Assembly (NCBI GenBank): GCA_029259695.1
Contig: JAJDEQ010000033.1
Location: 1-62,820 of the forward strand
Source: Planctomycetota bacterium
Lineage (GTDB): Bacteria; Planctomycetota; B15-G4
Reading direction: 5' to 3'
DNA: 62,820 nucleotides
A program made the translations under genes and the position numbers. Positions 46,338 through 55,777 of the stretch are shown here, piece by piece (the stretch's first letter is position 1; every line of letters begins with the position of its first letter). The notes under the pieces were generated by a model. The model had not been told where the DNA came from, searched no databases, and saw only the letters and a program-made list of their open reading frames with translations.

Positions 46338-47552
46338 TCAAGCACCGGCCTGGCTGTGTTCGGGGCGCACCCGGTCGACGAAGCCGGCGAGGCGTCGCAG
46401 CGCCTCGCTCAGGACCTCGTCCGATGCGGCGATGGACAGGCGGATGCAGCGGTCCTCGTCGAAGGCGGCGCCGGGCACGGCGGCCACCTGGGCGTCTTCC
46501 AGCAACGCCTGGCAGAACTCGACGCTGCCGCTGAGCGGCCGCGCGCCACTGTTGGAGTAGAACGCGTCGACGCGCGGGAACACGTAGAACGCGCCCGCGG
46601 GCGGGACGACGCTCACGCCGTCGATGGCGGCCAACGCGTCGAGGGCCAGCGTGCGCCGGCCGGCGAACGCGTCGCGCATGCGCAGGGTGTGGGCGTCCCC
46701 TGAGCGCAGCGCACCCAGCGCGGCGTGCTGCGCCGGCGCCGAGGCGTTCGAGGTCAGGTGGCTCTTCATGTTGCCCATGGCCTTGGCGAACGCGGGCGGC
46801 GCGGCCAGGAAGCCCACGCGCCAACCGGTCATGGCGAAGGTCTTGGACACGCCGTTGACCACGATCGTGCGCTCGGCCATGCCCGGCAGGCTCGCCGGCG
46901 ACACGAACTCGCCGTCGTACACGAAGGGCCAGTAGATCTCGTCGGAGATCACGACCCTGTCGGCGTCCTGCAGCACGGGCACCAGCGCGGCGAGTTCGTC
47001 GCGGGTGTAGACGGCGCCGGTGGGGTTGCTGGGCGAGTTGAGGATGATCGCGCGGGTCTTGGGCGTGATCGCTGCGGCGAGCACTTCGGGCGTGAGCTTG
47101 AAGCCGGTCGTGTCGTCGGTGACCGCCTTGACCGCATTGGCGTTGGCGATCAGCGCCATGGGCTCGTAACTGAGCCACGACGGCGTGGGCACGAGCACGT
47201 CTTCGCCCGCGTCGGCGACCGCGGCGATGGCCAGCGACACCGCCTCCTTGGCGCCGCACGTCACCACGAGCTGGTTGGGTGCGTAGGTCACGCCGGTGAC
47301 CTGCGACACGTGTTCGGCGGCCGCCTCGCGCAGGGCGGGGATGCCCGGCGTGGGGGTGTAGCCGACGCGCCCGCCGCTCTCGGCCAGGAACGCCTGGGCC
47401 GCCGCCGCCGCCTCGGGGGGCCCGGGGAAGTCCGGCTGCCCGGCGGCCATGCTGAGCACGTCCGTGCCGGCCGCTCGCAGCTCCGCCACGCGCGCATCGA
47501 GAGCCAGCGTGACCGAGGCCGGAATCTGCTGGGCGCGACGCGACAGGTGCAT
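46338..47552 (-). CDS. PLP-dependent aminotransferase, class I (aspartate aminotransferase type)
   Basis: 404 residues from the ATG at 47552. It has the class I fold type with VLSMAAGQPDFPGPPEAAAA near the N-terminus, VVTCGAKEAVSLAIAAVADA, LNSPSNPTGAVYTRDEL with the cofactor-contacting Asn, VISDEIYWPFVYDGEF (Asp/Tyr pair), and the Schiff-base Lys in VVNGVSKTFAMTGWRVGFLA; CIRLSIAASDEVL carries the carboxylate-binding Arg. This pattern fits the subgroup I-gamma aspartate aminotransferases, which swap amino groups between aspartate and 2-oxoglutarate; prephenate activity cannot be excluded. It lies 213 bp before the transketolase pair on the same strand. Confidence 0.92.
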   Translation of the reverse strand: MHLSRRAQQIPASVTLALDARVAELRAAGTDVLSMAAGQPDFPGPPEAAAAAQAFLAESGGRVGYTPTPGIPALREAAAEHVSQVTGVTYAPNQLVVTCGAKEAVSLAIAAVADAGEDVLVPTPSWLSYEPMALIANANAVKAVTDDTTGFKLTPEVLAAAITPKTRAIILNSPSNPTGAVYTRDELAALVPVLQDADRVVISDEIYWPFVYDGEFVSPASLPGMAERTIVVNGVSKTFAMTGWRVGFLAAPPAFAKAMGNMKSHLTSNASAPAQHAALGALRSGDAHTLRMRDAFAGRRTLALDALAAIDGVSVVPPAGAFYVFPRVDAFYSNSGARPLSGSVEFCQALLEDAQVAAVPGAAFDEDRCIRLSIAASDEVLSEALRRLAGFVDRVRPEHSQAGA

Positions 47553-47903
47553 GCGCCGACGATACTCCACGGCAGATGGGGAGGGAACGGCGGCGGGGGA
47601 GGAAAGCGGGACGAAGCCGCGCGCCGGTCCCGTCGAACCAGCGCCGTGGTTCCCGGGTGTCGAGAGCTCGTGGAAAGTCACGTGCAGGGCGCGTGGAAAA
47701 GAGGTCGACCCCGGGACTTGCAGCCGGGGGCCGGCCCCACTATGCCAAGCGTCGCTCGTGCGGCTTGCCACACGGTGGGGCGAGCGGATCAGGCGGCCGG
47801 GCGATCAGGGCCCGGTCGTGCAGGCAGGCTGTACAGACAGGGGTCACCCGGCGGTCGGGGGCCCAGGGCGACGGGGCGACCCGAGGCTGGAGGCGATCGA
47901 GAC
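47553..47903. other. 351-bp divergent intergenic region
   Basis: Between the divergent aminotransferase and the 714-residue gene. It should hold both promoters. Open frames cross it only as extensions of neighbouring frames. I see no strong dyad, repeat or RNA gene. Confidence 0.5.
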
Positions 47904-50048
47904 ATGGCTCGCAGACGCAAGCGCGTGAGACGTCGCAGCACCGGCCGCCGTCGTTCCGGCGGGTGGCTGAAGAAGCTGGGGATCGCCGGGCTGGTCGCCC
48001 TGCCGCTGCTCTACTTCACGTTCACGGTGCTGTTCTTCAGCCCGTTCGAGGAGGTGCAGCCGCCGTTCGCCGCCATGGCGCCCCGCGACGTCGACCTGTA
48101 CGTGCGCCGGGAGCGGCTCGACAGCGACTTCAGCCCGTTCCCCGAGCTGCGCATCGTGGAGGAGCTGCGGCTCAGCCGCGCGTTCCAGGCCCTGGGCAAG
48201 TCGGCCTGGTGGCAGGGGCAGGCGTGGCACGGCGAGATCACCGCCGCGCTGCAGCAGGTGGCCGACGACACCGCCGACGCGCCGTTGGATCTGCTGGCCG
48301 ACGTGCTCGGCCAGGAACTGGTCGTGGTCGGGCGCTGGCCCGAGGGGGCGCCGCAGGGCGACACGGCGGCCTGCGTCATGGCGCGCCTGGGCTTCCGCGG
48401 CAAGCTCGCCGTGACGGCCCTGGAGCGCGGCATCGCCCTGGACGACGTGTTCCCCGGGGGCTCGCTGGAGGAGGTCGCGGACCTCGACATGCCGGGCGTG
48501 GTCTACAACCGCATCGAGCGTCCCGATCAAGGACCGTTGTTCTTCGCGCGCAAGACCGACCTGCTCGTGGCCAGCCTCGACGAGGGGCTGATGCTCGACG
48601 TGCTGCGCAGCGTGAACGGCGACCCCGAGCGCAACCTGGGCAAGTCGAACCTGTACCTCGACCGACTGCCCACCGGACCCGGCGATCCGTCCACGCGCTT
48701 CAGCGGTGAGCTGGTGGTGGACCTCGAGTCGGCGCGCAAGCGCTTCGGCTGGGACGATCCGGGCGGCAGCCCGGGCAGCGAAGGCGAGGCCGCCGGCCCC
48801 GACGCCGCGCTCAACTTCCTGCGCTCCCTGTTCAACACGAAGGCGTTGCTCAAGGCCATCGCGCGTCTCGACGTGGAGTCCACGGCGTTCGGCTTGGAGT
48901 CCTACCTGGAACTCGACGCGGGCGTGGGCGGCGAACCCCGCGGCCTGCGCGGCACCGACTCGTTCTCGATCCCGGACCGGCTCAATCAGGTCATGGCGCG
49001 CCTGCCCACCGACGTGGCCGCCTGCGTCACCATGAACGTGGAGCTGCGGCCGCTGCTCAAGGCCCTCTCCGAGAGCTTCAGCCCCGACCTGCTGCAGCTC
49101 GTGAACAGCACGCTGCGCGACCTGTCGCGCTACTCGCCCACCTGGAAGGTCGACAACGTCGACGGGCTGATCCACTACCTGGATCGCACGCTCGCGGGTC
49201 AGATCACGATCGCCGTGCGCCCGCGCTCCAACCCCGCGCCCAAGGGCGTGCAGCCCCTGCCCGAGATCGCGATCTTCGCCCCGGTGAAGAACGAGCAGTA
49301 CTGGGAGGACATGGCCCAGGCGCTGATCGTGGGCAGCAACCCGGTGCTCGGCGTGTCGCGCGACACGATGATGCAGCAGGCCGACGGCGTCGGCACGCGC
49401 AAGTGGTTCTCGCTCCCGGGCGAGATGGCGGTGCCGCAGATCTCGATGATCCTGACCGACGCCGGCACCAACGACGCGATGGTCGCCGTCTCCACCCACG
49501 ACGACTTCCTGCGCGAGATCGTCAAGGCCTACATCCAGCACGTGCCCTCGTGGGCCGACGAGTTCGCGATCACGCGCTGGATCGGCACCGGCGCGTGGCG
49601 CAGTCGCCAGCGCTTCCCCGACATCGCCGACGACCCGGGCTTCTTCGCCGGCCGCCGCGCCAACGCCTTCATGTGGGCCGACATGGCCCAGCTGCGCGCG
49701 ATCATCAACGCCTACGGCGAGTACGTGGCCGACAACGCCACCACGATCGACTTCGTCTCCGCCCGCCGCGCCCAGCGCACCGAACTGCTCACCCGTGAGT
49801 ACAGCCAGTACGCCCGGGCCGGCAGCGAGATGCCGCCCGAAGTGGAGCAGGAACTCAACGAACGCCTCGACGCCGAGATGACCCGCCTCGACGACCGCCG
49901 CTGGCGCGACGAGATCCCCGCCCTGGTCGAAGCCTGGCTCGAGCAGCACACCTGGATGGACCCCCTCGACGACATGGCCATCGGCCTCCGCTACGGCACC
50001 AGCGACGGCATGTTCGCCGTGCACGCGACCACGGATCAGGTGCGGTAG
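47904..50048 (+). CDS. Membrane-anchored protein of unknown function, 714 residues
   Basis: The ATG at 47904 is preceded by GGAGG and followed by a very basic start (MARRRKRVRRRSTGRRRSGG) and one membrane helix (GLVALPLLYFTFTVLFF), so the large C-terminal part lies outside the cytoplasm. It begins PPFAAMAPRDVDLYVRRERL and continues with alternating helices and strands (LADVLGQELVVVGRWPEGAP, LFFARKTDLLVASLDEGLML, DKLNQVMARL-like segments). The pattern recalls DUF3352-type exported proteins, but I cannot confirm it. It stands alone, just before two tRNA genes. Confidence 0.7.
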   Translation: MARRRKRVRRRSTGRRRSGGWLKKLGIAGLVALPLLYFTFTVLFFSPFEEVQPPFAAMAPRDVDLYVRRERLDSDFSPFPELRIVEELRLSRAFQALGKSAWWQGQAWHGEITAALQQVADDTADAPLDLLADVLGQELVVVGRWPEGAPQGDTAACVMARLGFRGKLAVTALERGIALDDVFPGGSLEEVADLDMPGVVYNRIERPDQGPLFFARKTDLLVASLDEGLMLDVLRSVNGDPERNLGKSNLYLDRLPTGPGDPSTRFSGELVVDLESARKRFGWDDPGGSPGSEGEAAGPDAALNFLRSLFNTKALLKAIARLDVESTAFGLESYLELDAGVGGEPRGLRGTDSFSIPDRLNQVMARLPTDVAACVTMNVELRPLLKALSESFSPDLLQLVNSTLRDLSRYSPTWKVDNVDGLIHYLDRTLAGQITIAVRPRSNPAPKGVQPLPEIAIFAPVKNEQYWEDMAQALIVGSNPVLGVSRDTMMQQADGVGTRKWFSLPGEMAVPQISMILTDAGTNDAMVAVSTHDDFLREIVKAYIQHVPSWADEFAITRWIGTGAWRSRQRFPDIADDPGFFAGRRANAFMWADMAQLRAIINAYGEYVADNATTIDFVSARRAQRTELLTREYSQYARAGSEMPPEVEQELNERLDAEMTRLDDRRWRDEIPALVEAWLEQHTWMDPLDDMAIGLRYGTSDGMFAVHATTDQVR

Positions 50049-50104
50049 GGGGGGCGAGGGCGGCGGTCCCCAGCTCGGAGACGCCGAGCGCCGGCAGCCG
50101 ACCC

Positions 50105-50134
50105 TTGACCACCGAGCCCCGGTTGGGCTGCAAT
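50105..50134 (+). promoter_or_regulatory. Possible promoter of tRNA-Leu
   Basis: TTGACC (50105-50110, five of six to consensus) and TGCAAT (50129-50134, four of six) are spaced 18 bp and end 17 bp before the tRNA-Leu gene, a plausible position. Confidence 0.35.
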
Positions 50135-50151
50135 GCGGCGCTGTCACGGTT

Positions 50152-50240
50152 GCCCGGATGGTGGAATTGGCAGACACGCTAGGTTGAGGGCCTAGTCCCG
50201 GTCATACGGGGTGCAGGTTCAAGTCCTGTTCCGGGCACCA
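50152..50240 (+). tRNA. tRNA-Leu (anticodon GAG)
   Basis: 89 bases including an encoded CCA. Acceptor GCCCGGA pairs with TCCGGGC; the anticodon stem is CTAGG/CCTAG with loop TTGAGGG, giving GAG. A long class II variable arm (TCCCGGTCATACGGGG) and a T arm CAGG-TTCAAGT-CCTG follow, all as expected for leucine. Confidence 0.95.
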
Positions 50241-50450
50241 TTCTTCGCTCCTCCCTGAGCTCGCGGACCCAGCGGTCGGCGCCTTGGAGGATGCGGCCGG
50301 CCGGGCCGCGCGGCTCCGTTCGCCCCGGATCGGGCCAAATCCGCCCCCTGGCTCCTGGGCGCGTTGACGCCCCCTACCGCCATCGCTACAAATACGGGCT
50401 TCGTGCGTGGCGGTGCCGGATCGCCTTCCAAGCGCACGACGCGATAACGG

Positions 50451-50527
<77 letters not shown>

Positions 50528-50892
50528 TCGCCCCTGAGAGATGTCCCTGCAGGGCAAGGACTTGGGGGCACGCCTTCTTATCGGGTGCCCGGGGTCGCAG
50601 GTCTGGAGACCACCCCCGCAGCGACGACCTGGCAAGGCCCATGTTCGCGAACTGGAACGCCGATGGCACTTCGGGTCGTGCGGCCTCGCACGGGAGGCCG
50701 ACGCTCCCAGCTGGCGGAGAATGCCCAGCGAAGGAATGCCCGCCGAGCAGATCGAGAGATCCGACTGACACCACGGTGTGTGTGCGATAGCCCCCGACGA
50801 AACCGCTCGGTGATTGGATTGTGCTCACTGCGGCTAGTACGGTTCGTTCGTGAGTTGGCAATCTCCGGCAAAGAGCGACAATGCGGAGTGTG
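50528..50892. other. 365-bp left edge of the island, no clear gene
   Basis: Between the initiator tRNA and the HTH gene. Open frames are present on both strands but lack ribosome sites and recognisable products. GC drops toward the right part (around 50800-50890). It should contain the island promoter, yet I found no convincing -10/-35 pair. No integrase fragment is recognised. Confidence 0.5.
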
Positions 50893-51095
50893 ATGCCTGA
50901 GTACATGACCATCCTGGAGGTTTGCGAGCTCCTGCGTCTGGCGAGCGGACCATCTACTCGATGTGCCGGTCAGGCGAGCTTCCGGGGGCCGTGAAGGTGG
51001 GCAACCAGTGGCGCGTGAAGCGCGACAAGCTACAGGCATGGCTCGATCAGGGCGGGGCGGCGCGCTGCTCTGAGCGAGGCGCGCAGCGCGAATGA
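50893..51095 (+). pseudogene. Excisionase/MerR-type HTH (HTH_17) gene with a -1 frameshift
   Basis: The ATG at 50893 has GGAG six bases upstream and starts MPEYMTILEVCELLRL, then the frame fails (ASGPSTRCAG). Reading -1 from about 50941 gives the rest of a standard HTH_17 domain: ERTIYSMCRSGELPGAVKVG, then NQWRVKRDKLQAWLDQGG, ending at the TGA 51093-51095. The full product would be about 67 residues; one G appears lost from CTGGGCGAG at 50938-50946. The stop overlaps the SNF2 helicase ATG as ATGA, so it was coupled to the helicase and could be the island's regulator. I see no slippery heptamer, so a mutation or a sequencing error is more likely than programmed shifting. Confidence 0.7.
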
Positions 51096-53929
51096 CGACG
51101 GCCTACCACGCGCAGTATTGGGCCTACGCCCTCACGATTCAGAGCGCCCCTGACAGCGTCCAGCACCTGTCACGGGCAATCTCGAACGCGCGCGTGGACT
51201 TGAACCCTCATCAGGTCGAAGCGGCCCTGTTCGCCCTCCAGTCTCCCCTGTCGAGCGGAACGATCCTCGCCGACGAAGTCGGTCTAGGAAAGACCATCGA
51301 GGCGGCGCTCGTCATCTCCCAGCGCTGGGCGGAGCGCAAGCGACACATCCTCATCGTGGTCCCCGCCGCGCTGCGAACCCAGTGGCAGCAAGAGCTGCTC
51401 GACAAGTTCTTCCTCCCCTCCCTCGTCCTTGAGCGCCGAGCCTGGAACAAGCTGCAAGCCAAGGGCACGCCGAATCCGTTCGACATCGCAGATCGCATCG
51501 TCATCTGCTCCTACCACTTCGCTGCCGCAAACACGGGAGCGGTCGCTTCGGTTCCCTGGGACCTCGTGGTCATCGACGAGGCTCACCGTCTCCGCAACGT
51601 CTACAAGCCGAAGAACAAGACAGCCAAGGCCATAGCAGAGGCGACAGCGCACGCGCCCAAGTTGCTCTTGACCGCCACGCCCCTCCAGAACTCCCTCATG
51701 GAGCTGTTCGGGCTCGTCAGCGTGATCGACCCGCACGTCTTCGGCGACCAAGTTTCTTTCCGCGAGCAGTTCATCCGGCAGTCCGATGGTGAACTACGTG
51801 ACCGTGCGCTGCGCGCTCGGCTCGACACCGTTTGCCATCGCACGCTGCGCAAGCACGTCCTGGAGTACGTCAAGTTCACGCAACGAACGCCCGTCACGCA
51901 GGAATTCTATCCCACCGATTACGAGCACCGGCTCTACGAGCAGGTCTCCGAGTACCTGCGACGAGAAGTTCTCTACGCCTTGCCCTCCGCGCAGCGCCAC
52001 TTGATGACGATGGTCCTTCGGAAGCTCTTGGCTTCCTCCTCCTTCGCCATCTCCGCGACGCTGGAGAAACTTCTTCGCAGGCTCAAGGGGCTTGCCGCTG
52101 AGGCTGAGGTCGAAGCGGCCCTAGAGTCCGACTTCGAGGTCATCGACGAGGTTGAAGAAGAATGGAGCGCCGAGCAGCTCGACTCCGCTCATCCGGCAGA
52201 GGATGAGATAGACCCCGCGGTCCTGGCCGAAGAGATCAAGTGCCTCGCCGACTGCGTCGCACTGGCGAAGCGTATCCACGAGAACACGAAGGGCGAGGCT
52301 CTCCTCCGCGCACTGAGTGCCGCGTTCGATACGAACGAAGCGAGCGGCGCGCCAAAGAAGGCCGTTGTCTTCACGGAGTCACGGCGCACACAGGACTACC
52401 TCGTCAAGTTGCTTTCAGAGCACGGACACGACGGGCAGACCATTCTGCTCAACGGAACGAATACGGACGAGCTGTCCCGTGAGATTCACGCCCGCTGGCT
52501 TGAGCGACACTCGGAAGACGGCGTGCCCACTGGCGCTCGCGCGGTCGATGTCCGCGCAGCTATCGTCGAGGAGTTTCGCGACTCGGCAACTGTTCTCGTG
52601 GCAACTGAGGCCGCAGCCGAAGGCATCAACCTCCAGTTCTGCTCCCTCGTCATCAACTACGACCTGCCGTGGAACCCACAGCGCGTGGAACAGCGCATTG
52701 GACGCTGCCACCGTTACGGACAGCTACGCGACGTGGTCGTGGTAAATTTCCTGAACGAGCGCAATGCGGCCGATCGCCGAGTCCTCGACCTCCTTTCGGA
52801 GAAGTTCCAGCTCTTCGATGGCGTGTTCGGTGCGAGCGACGAGATCCTCGGCGCCATCGAGTCCGGTGTAGACATTGAGCGCCGCATCTCCGCCGTCTAC
52901 CAGACTTGCCGCACGACCGAAGAGATCGACGTTGCCTTCGACGAACTCCGAGACGAACTGGAGGAGGAGATCACCAGTCGTATGACCGAGACACGGCAGC
53001 GGCTCCTCGATCACTTCGACGAGGACGTGCAGACCCGGTTGCGGGTTCACCGGGACGAGGCGCAGGCTTCCCTCGATGAGCGTGGGCGGATGCTGCTGAA
53101 CCTGACGCGGTACGAACTCGACGGGAGCGCCGATTTCGATACGGTGTCCCCACGCTTCCACTACCGAGGAGAAGGAGCGCCCCACGGCTGCTACTGCTTC
53201 GACTGGCGCGATGCGGAACGCGAGCGGGGCACGTTCTATCGCGTGGACCACCCGCTGGCCGCCCAGCTCATCGAACGCGCCAGAACACGCGACCTCTTGG
53301 CTCGGAACTTAGAGTTCGCCTACGCGGCCCATCAGGCGTCCATCTCGATTCTCGACCCCTACACGGGACAAGATGGCTGGCTGACCTGTGGCCTTTTGAC
53401 GGTCGAGTCCGTGGAGGACGAGGAGTTCCTCATCTTCGCGGCTCGCGCAGACAGCGGAGACATCCTAGACGCTGGGTGGTGTCGCCGCCTACTCCGCCTC
53501 CCAGCATCAGATCAAGGAGAGGTCAGCAATGCGCTGGATCTCGGAGAGTCCGAGACCGAGGAGGCCCAACGTTGCCTTGGGAGAGTCGAAGTCCGCAACG
53601 GCCGGTATTTCGACGCTGAGGTCACCAAGCTCGACCGATGGTCCGACGACCTCAAGCTGGGCCTTGAACGGGAGCTGAAAGACCTCGATCAAGCAATCCG
53701 TGACCTGCGTCGGCAGTCGGCCACGGCCGTGGCGCTTGCCGACAAGTTGGAGGCGCAGCGAGGCATCAAAGCCATCGAGCGGAAGCGTAACGGCAAGCGT
53801 CGAGACCTCTTCGAGGAGCAGGACAACATCGACGAGCAACGATCGGAGCTGATTGCAGGCATCGAGAGGCAGCTCTTCACAACCCACCACTACGAGCGCC
53901 TGTTCTCAGTGCGCTGGACTCTACGTTAG
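51092..53929 (+). CDS. SNF2-family DEAD/DEAH helicase
   Basis: 945 residues. The SF2 motor has Walker A in ILADEVGLGKTIEAALVIS (61-68), LIVVPAALRTQWQQEL, DEAH at 162-165 (LVVIDEAHRLRNVYKP), LLTATPLQNSLMELFGL, and in the second RecA lobe KAVVFTESRRTQDYL, ATEAAAEGINLQFCSLVINY, and motif VI NPQRVEQRIGRCHRYGQ. The order and GRCHRYGQ form place it with RapA/SNF2-like helicases that translocate on duplex DNA. A long C-terminal region (about 600-945) is mostly helical, including a coiled coil near 860-920 (RDLRRQSATAVALADKLEAQ). It lies first in a run with Mod and Res; similar SNF2 proteins occur in DISARM class 1 (DrmD) and other defence loci. Confidence 0.9.
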   Translation: MTTAYHAQYWAYALTIQSAPDSVQHLSRAISNARVDLNPHQVEAALFALQSPLSSGTILADEVGLGKTIEAALVISQRWAERKRHILIVVPAALRTQWQQELLDKFFLPSLVLERRAWNKLQAKGTPNPFDIADRIVICSYHFAAANTGAVASVPWDLVVIDEAHRLRNVYKPKNKTAKAIAEATAHAPKLLLTATPLQNSLMELFGLVSVIDPHVFGDQVSFREQFIRQSDGELRDRALRARLDTVCHRTLRKHVLEYVKFTQRTPVTQEFYPTDYEHRLYEQVSEYLRREVLYALPSAQRHLMTMVLRKLLASSSFAISATLEKLLRRLKGLAAEAEVEAALESDFEVIDEVEEEWSAEQLDSAHPAEDEIDPAVLAEEIKCLADCVALAKRIHENTKGEALLRALSAAFDTNEASGAPKKAVVFTESRRTQDYLVKLLSEHGHDGQTILLNGTNTDELSREIHARWLERHSEDGVPTGARAVDVRAAIVEEFRDSATVLVATEAAAEGINLQFCSLVINYDLPWNPQRVEQRIGRCHRYGQLRDVVVVNFLNERNAADRRVLDLLSEKFQLFDGVFGASDEILGAIESGVDIERRISAVYQTCRTTEEIDVAFDELRDELEEEITSRMTETRQRLLDHFDEDVQTRLRVHRDEAQASLDERGRMLLNLTRYELDGSADFDTVSPRFHYRGEGAPHGCYCFDWRDAERERGTFYRVDHPLAAQLIERARTRDLLARNLEFAYAAHQASISILDPYTGQDGWLTCGLLTVESVEDEEFLIFAARADSGDILDAGWCRRLLRLPASDQGEVSNALDLGESETEEAQRCLGRVEVRNGRYFDAEVTKLDRWSDDLKLGLERELKDLDQAIRDLRRQSATAVALADKLEAQRGIKAIERKRNGKRRDLFEEQDNIDEQRSELIAGIERQLFTTHHYERLFSVRWTLR

Positions 53930-53941
53930 GCGCATAATCAT

Positions 53942-55777
53942 ATGGCGAAGAAGAAAACGAAGCTTGAGCTAACGTGGTTCGGGAAGGAAGACCGTCCACA
54001 TCTTGAGCCGAGAATACTCCTTGAAGGCAGCGAGTTGTCGCATTCAGCAACAGAGCGTGTCTCGGAGAGTGACCGCTTCGAGAACCTGCTCGTGCATGGC
54101 GACAACCTTCTGGCTCTCAAGGCCCTTGAGCAGAGGTACTCCGGGCACATCAAGTGCGTCTACATCGACCCACCCTTCAACACAGGGCAAGCATTCGAGC
54201 ACTACGACGACGGAGTCGAGCATTCGTTGTGGTTGGATCTAATGTCTCGACGCCTATGTCTGCTCCACCGTCTTCTGAGAGACGACGGTGTGCTGTTCGT
54301 CCATCTTGACCAGGAGGAAGTGCACTACCTTAAGGTAGTGCTCGACGAGCTCTTTGGTCGAGCGCAGTTCTTGGGTCAGATTGCCTATGAACGCTCTGGT
54401 GTTTCCGGGATCGGACAGGGAGGGGCGTTCCTAGTAAACACACATGAGTACATCCTTGCTTACGCGAAGGACCGTTCGAAGTTCTCGGCGAGCTCTTTAG
54501 AAGGAGACAGCCCACTCGAACAGAAGGCCATGAAGCGATACAACCGAGTGCTTGTATCGCCCGGCTCTCGCGTAAAGGTCGATAGCTTTGTCGCGCCTTC
54601 GACAGGCCAACCGGTCGAAATCTACAAGCACGAGGGGCAGGAGGTCGACACGATCTCACTCCGGAACTTCGACAAGCGATGTGAGGAAATTGAGGTCACC
54701 TTCGCCGAGAACTTCGAGACTGTGTTTCGGCTGACTAGCATTCAGAAGGAGAATTCGTTTCAGAACAAGATTCTCTCCTACTGCCAGAACGGCTTCTACT
54801 CCGCAGACTACTTGGTATCGCGCGGAAAGCGATCTGGGCAGAATGTCACCGCCTACTACTGCGACGGGCAGGCTGCCGTGTGGCTCAAAGATACGGCTAG
54901 GCTGGCTGACGGCAAAGTAGTGCGTACAGGCAAGCTGTCGGACTTCTGGACGCACGCTGACATTCCGAAGGCGAATCTCGCCAACGAAGGCGGCGTTGCC
55001 TTTAGGCGCGGCAAGAAGCCAGAAGTTCTCATCAAGCGACTTCTCCGGCTAGTAACAAACCCAGGGGACTGGGTTCTCGATTCATTTGCCGGGTCCGGCA
55101 CCACCGGGGCAGTTGCTCACAAGATGGGTCGTCGTTGGATAATGGTCGAACTCGGCGATCACTGCCTCACTCATATTGTACCGCGTCTGCGAAGCGTGAT
55201 CGACGGCAAGGACACGAGCGGCGTCACCTCAGACGTTTCCTGGAAGGGCGGCGGTGGCTTTCGTTTCGTCCGGCTCGCACCGTCACTCCTTGAGCTAGAC
55301 AAGTGGGGCAATTGGGTCATCAACAAGACCTACAACAAGGAGATGCTGGCCGAGGCCATGTGCAAACTCGAGGGGTTCACGTACGCCCCAAGCCCCAACA
55401 CTTTCTGGCAGCATGGGCAGTCCACCGAGCGTGACTTCATCTACGTTACTACCCAGACACTTACACATGAGCAGCTTCAAGTGCTCAATACAGAAGTTGG
55501 CCCGGATCGCACCTTGCTCATCTGTTGCTCGGCGTTCCGGGCAGACCTAGATGAGTTTTCCAGCTTGACCGTCACCAAGATTCCGGCGACGGTTCTTTCG
55601 CGCTGCGAGTGGGGTCAAGATGACTACTCGTTGAACGTCGAGAATGTGCTGAGCGAGGAGCTGGGCCCGGAGCCCGAAGACGAAGCGACCGACGAGCAAG
55701 CGGTGCACGGGTCCAGGAGGAAGAAAGCGCCAGCCGTTCAGGAGCTTTCGCTGTTTGAGGGGGCACCGGACCAATGA
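53942..55777 (+). CDS. Type III-like site-specific DNA (adenine-N6) methyltransferase, Mod
   Basis: 611 residues, beta-class layout as in type III Mod subunits: catalytic motif IV first (CVYIDPPFNTGQAFEHYDDG, DPPF at 76-79), then LLRDDGVLFVHLDQEEVHYL, a middle region (about 150-330) that is the likely target-recognition domain, and motif I late (GDWVLDSFAGSGTTGAVAHK, 376-395) followed by RRWIMVELGDHC. All catalytic motifs are intact. The last 170 residues are not part of the core and may contact Res or SNF2. Its base composition is the lowest in the window, with many A/T-ending codons, unlike host genes. It starts 13 bp after the helicase stop with a weak ribosome site and overlaps Res by ATGA. 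Confidence 0.93.
   Translation: MAKKKTKLELTWFGKEDRPHLEPRILLEGSELSHSATERVSESDRFENLLVHGDNLLALKALEQRYSGHIKCVYIDPPFNTGQAFEHYDDGVEHSLWLDLMSRRLCLLHRLLRDDGVLFVHLDQEEVHYLKVVLDELFGRAQFLGQIAYERSGVSGIGQGGAFLVNTHEYILAYAKDRSKFSASSLEGDSPLEQKAMKRYNRVLVSPGSRVKVDSFVAPSTGQPVEIYKHEGQEVDTISLRNFDKRCEEIEVTFAENFETVFRLTSIQKENSFQNKILSYCQNGFYSADYLVSRGKRSGQNVTAYYCDGQAAVWLKDTARLADGKVVRTGKLSDFWTHADIPKANLANEGGVAFRRGKKPEVLIKRLLRLVTNPGDWVLDSFAGSGTTGAVAHKMGRRWIMVELGDHCLTHIVPRLRSVIDGKDTSGVTSDVSWKGGGGFRFVRLAPSLLELDKWGNWVINKTYNKEMLAEAMCKLEGFTYAPSPNTFWQHGQSTERDFIYVTTQTLTHEQLQVLNTEVGPDRTLLICCSAFRADLDEFSSLTVTKIPATVLSRCEWGQDDYSLNVENVLSEELGPEPEDEATDEQAVHGSRRKKAPAVQELSLFEGAPDQ

Noticed and set aside
50938..50946. Programmed -1 frameshift in the HTH gene
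   Set aside because: No X-XXY-YYZ slippery heptamer, no clear downstream pseudoknot, and excisionase HTH genes are not known to use it; a lost G is simpler.
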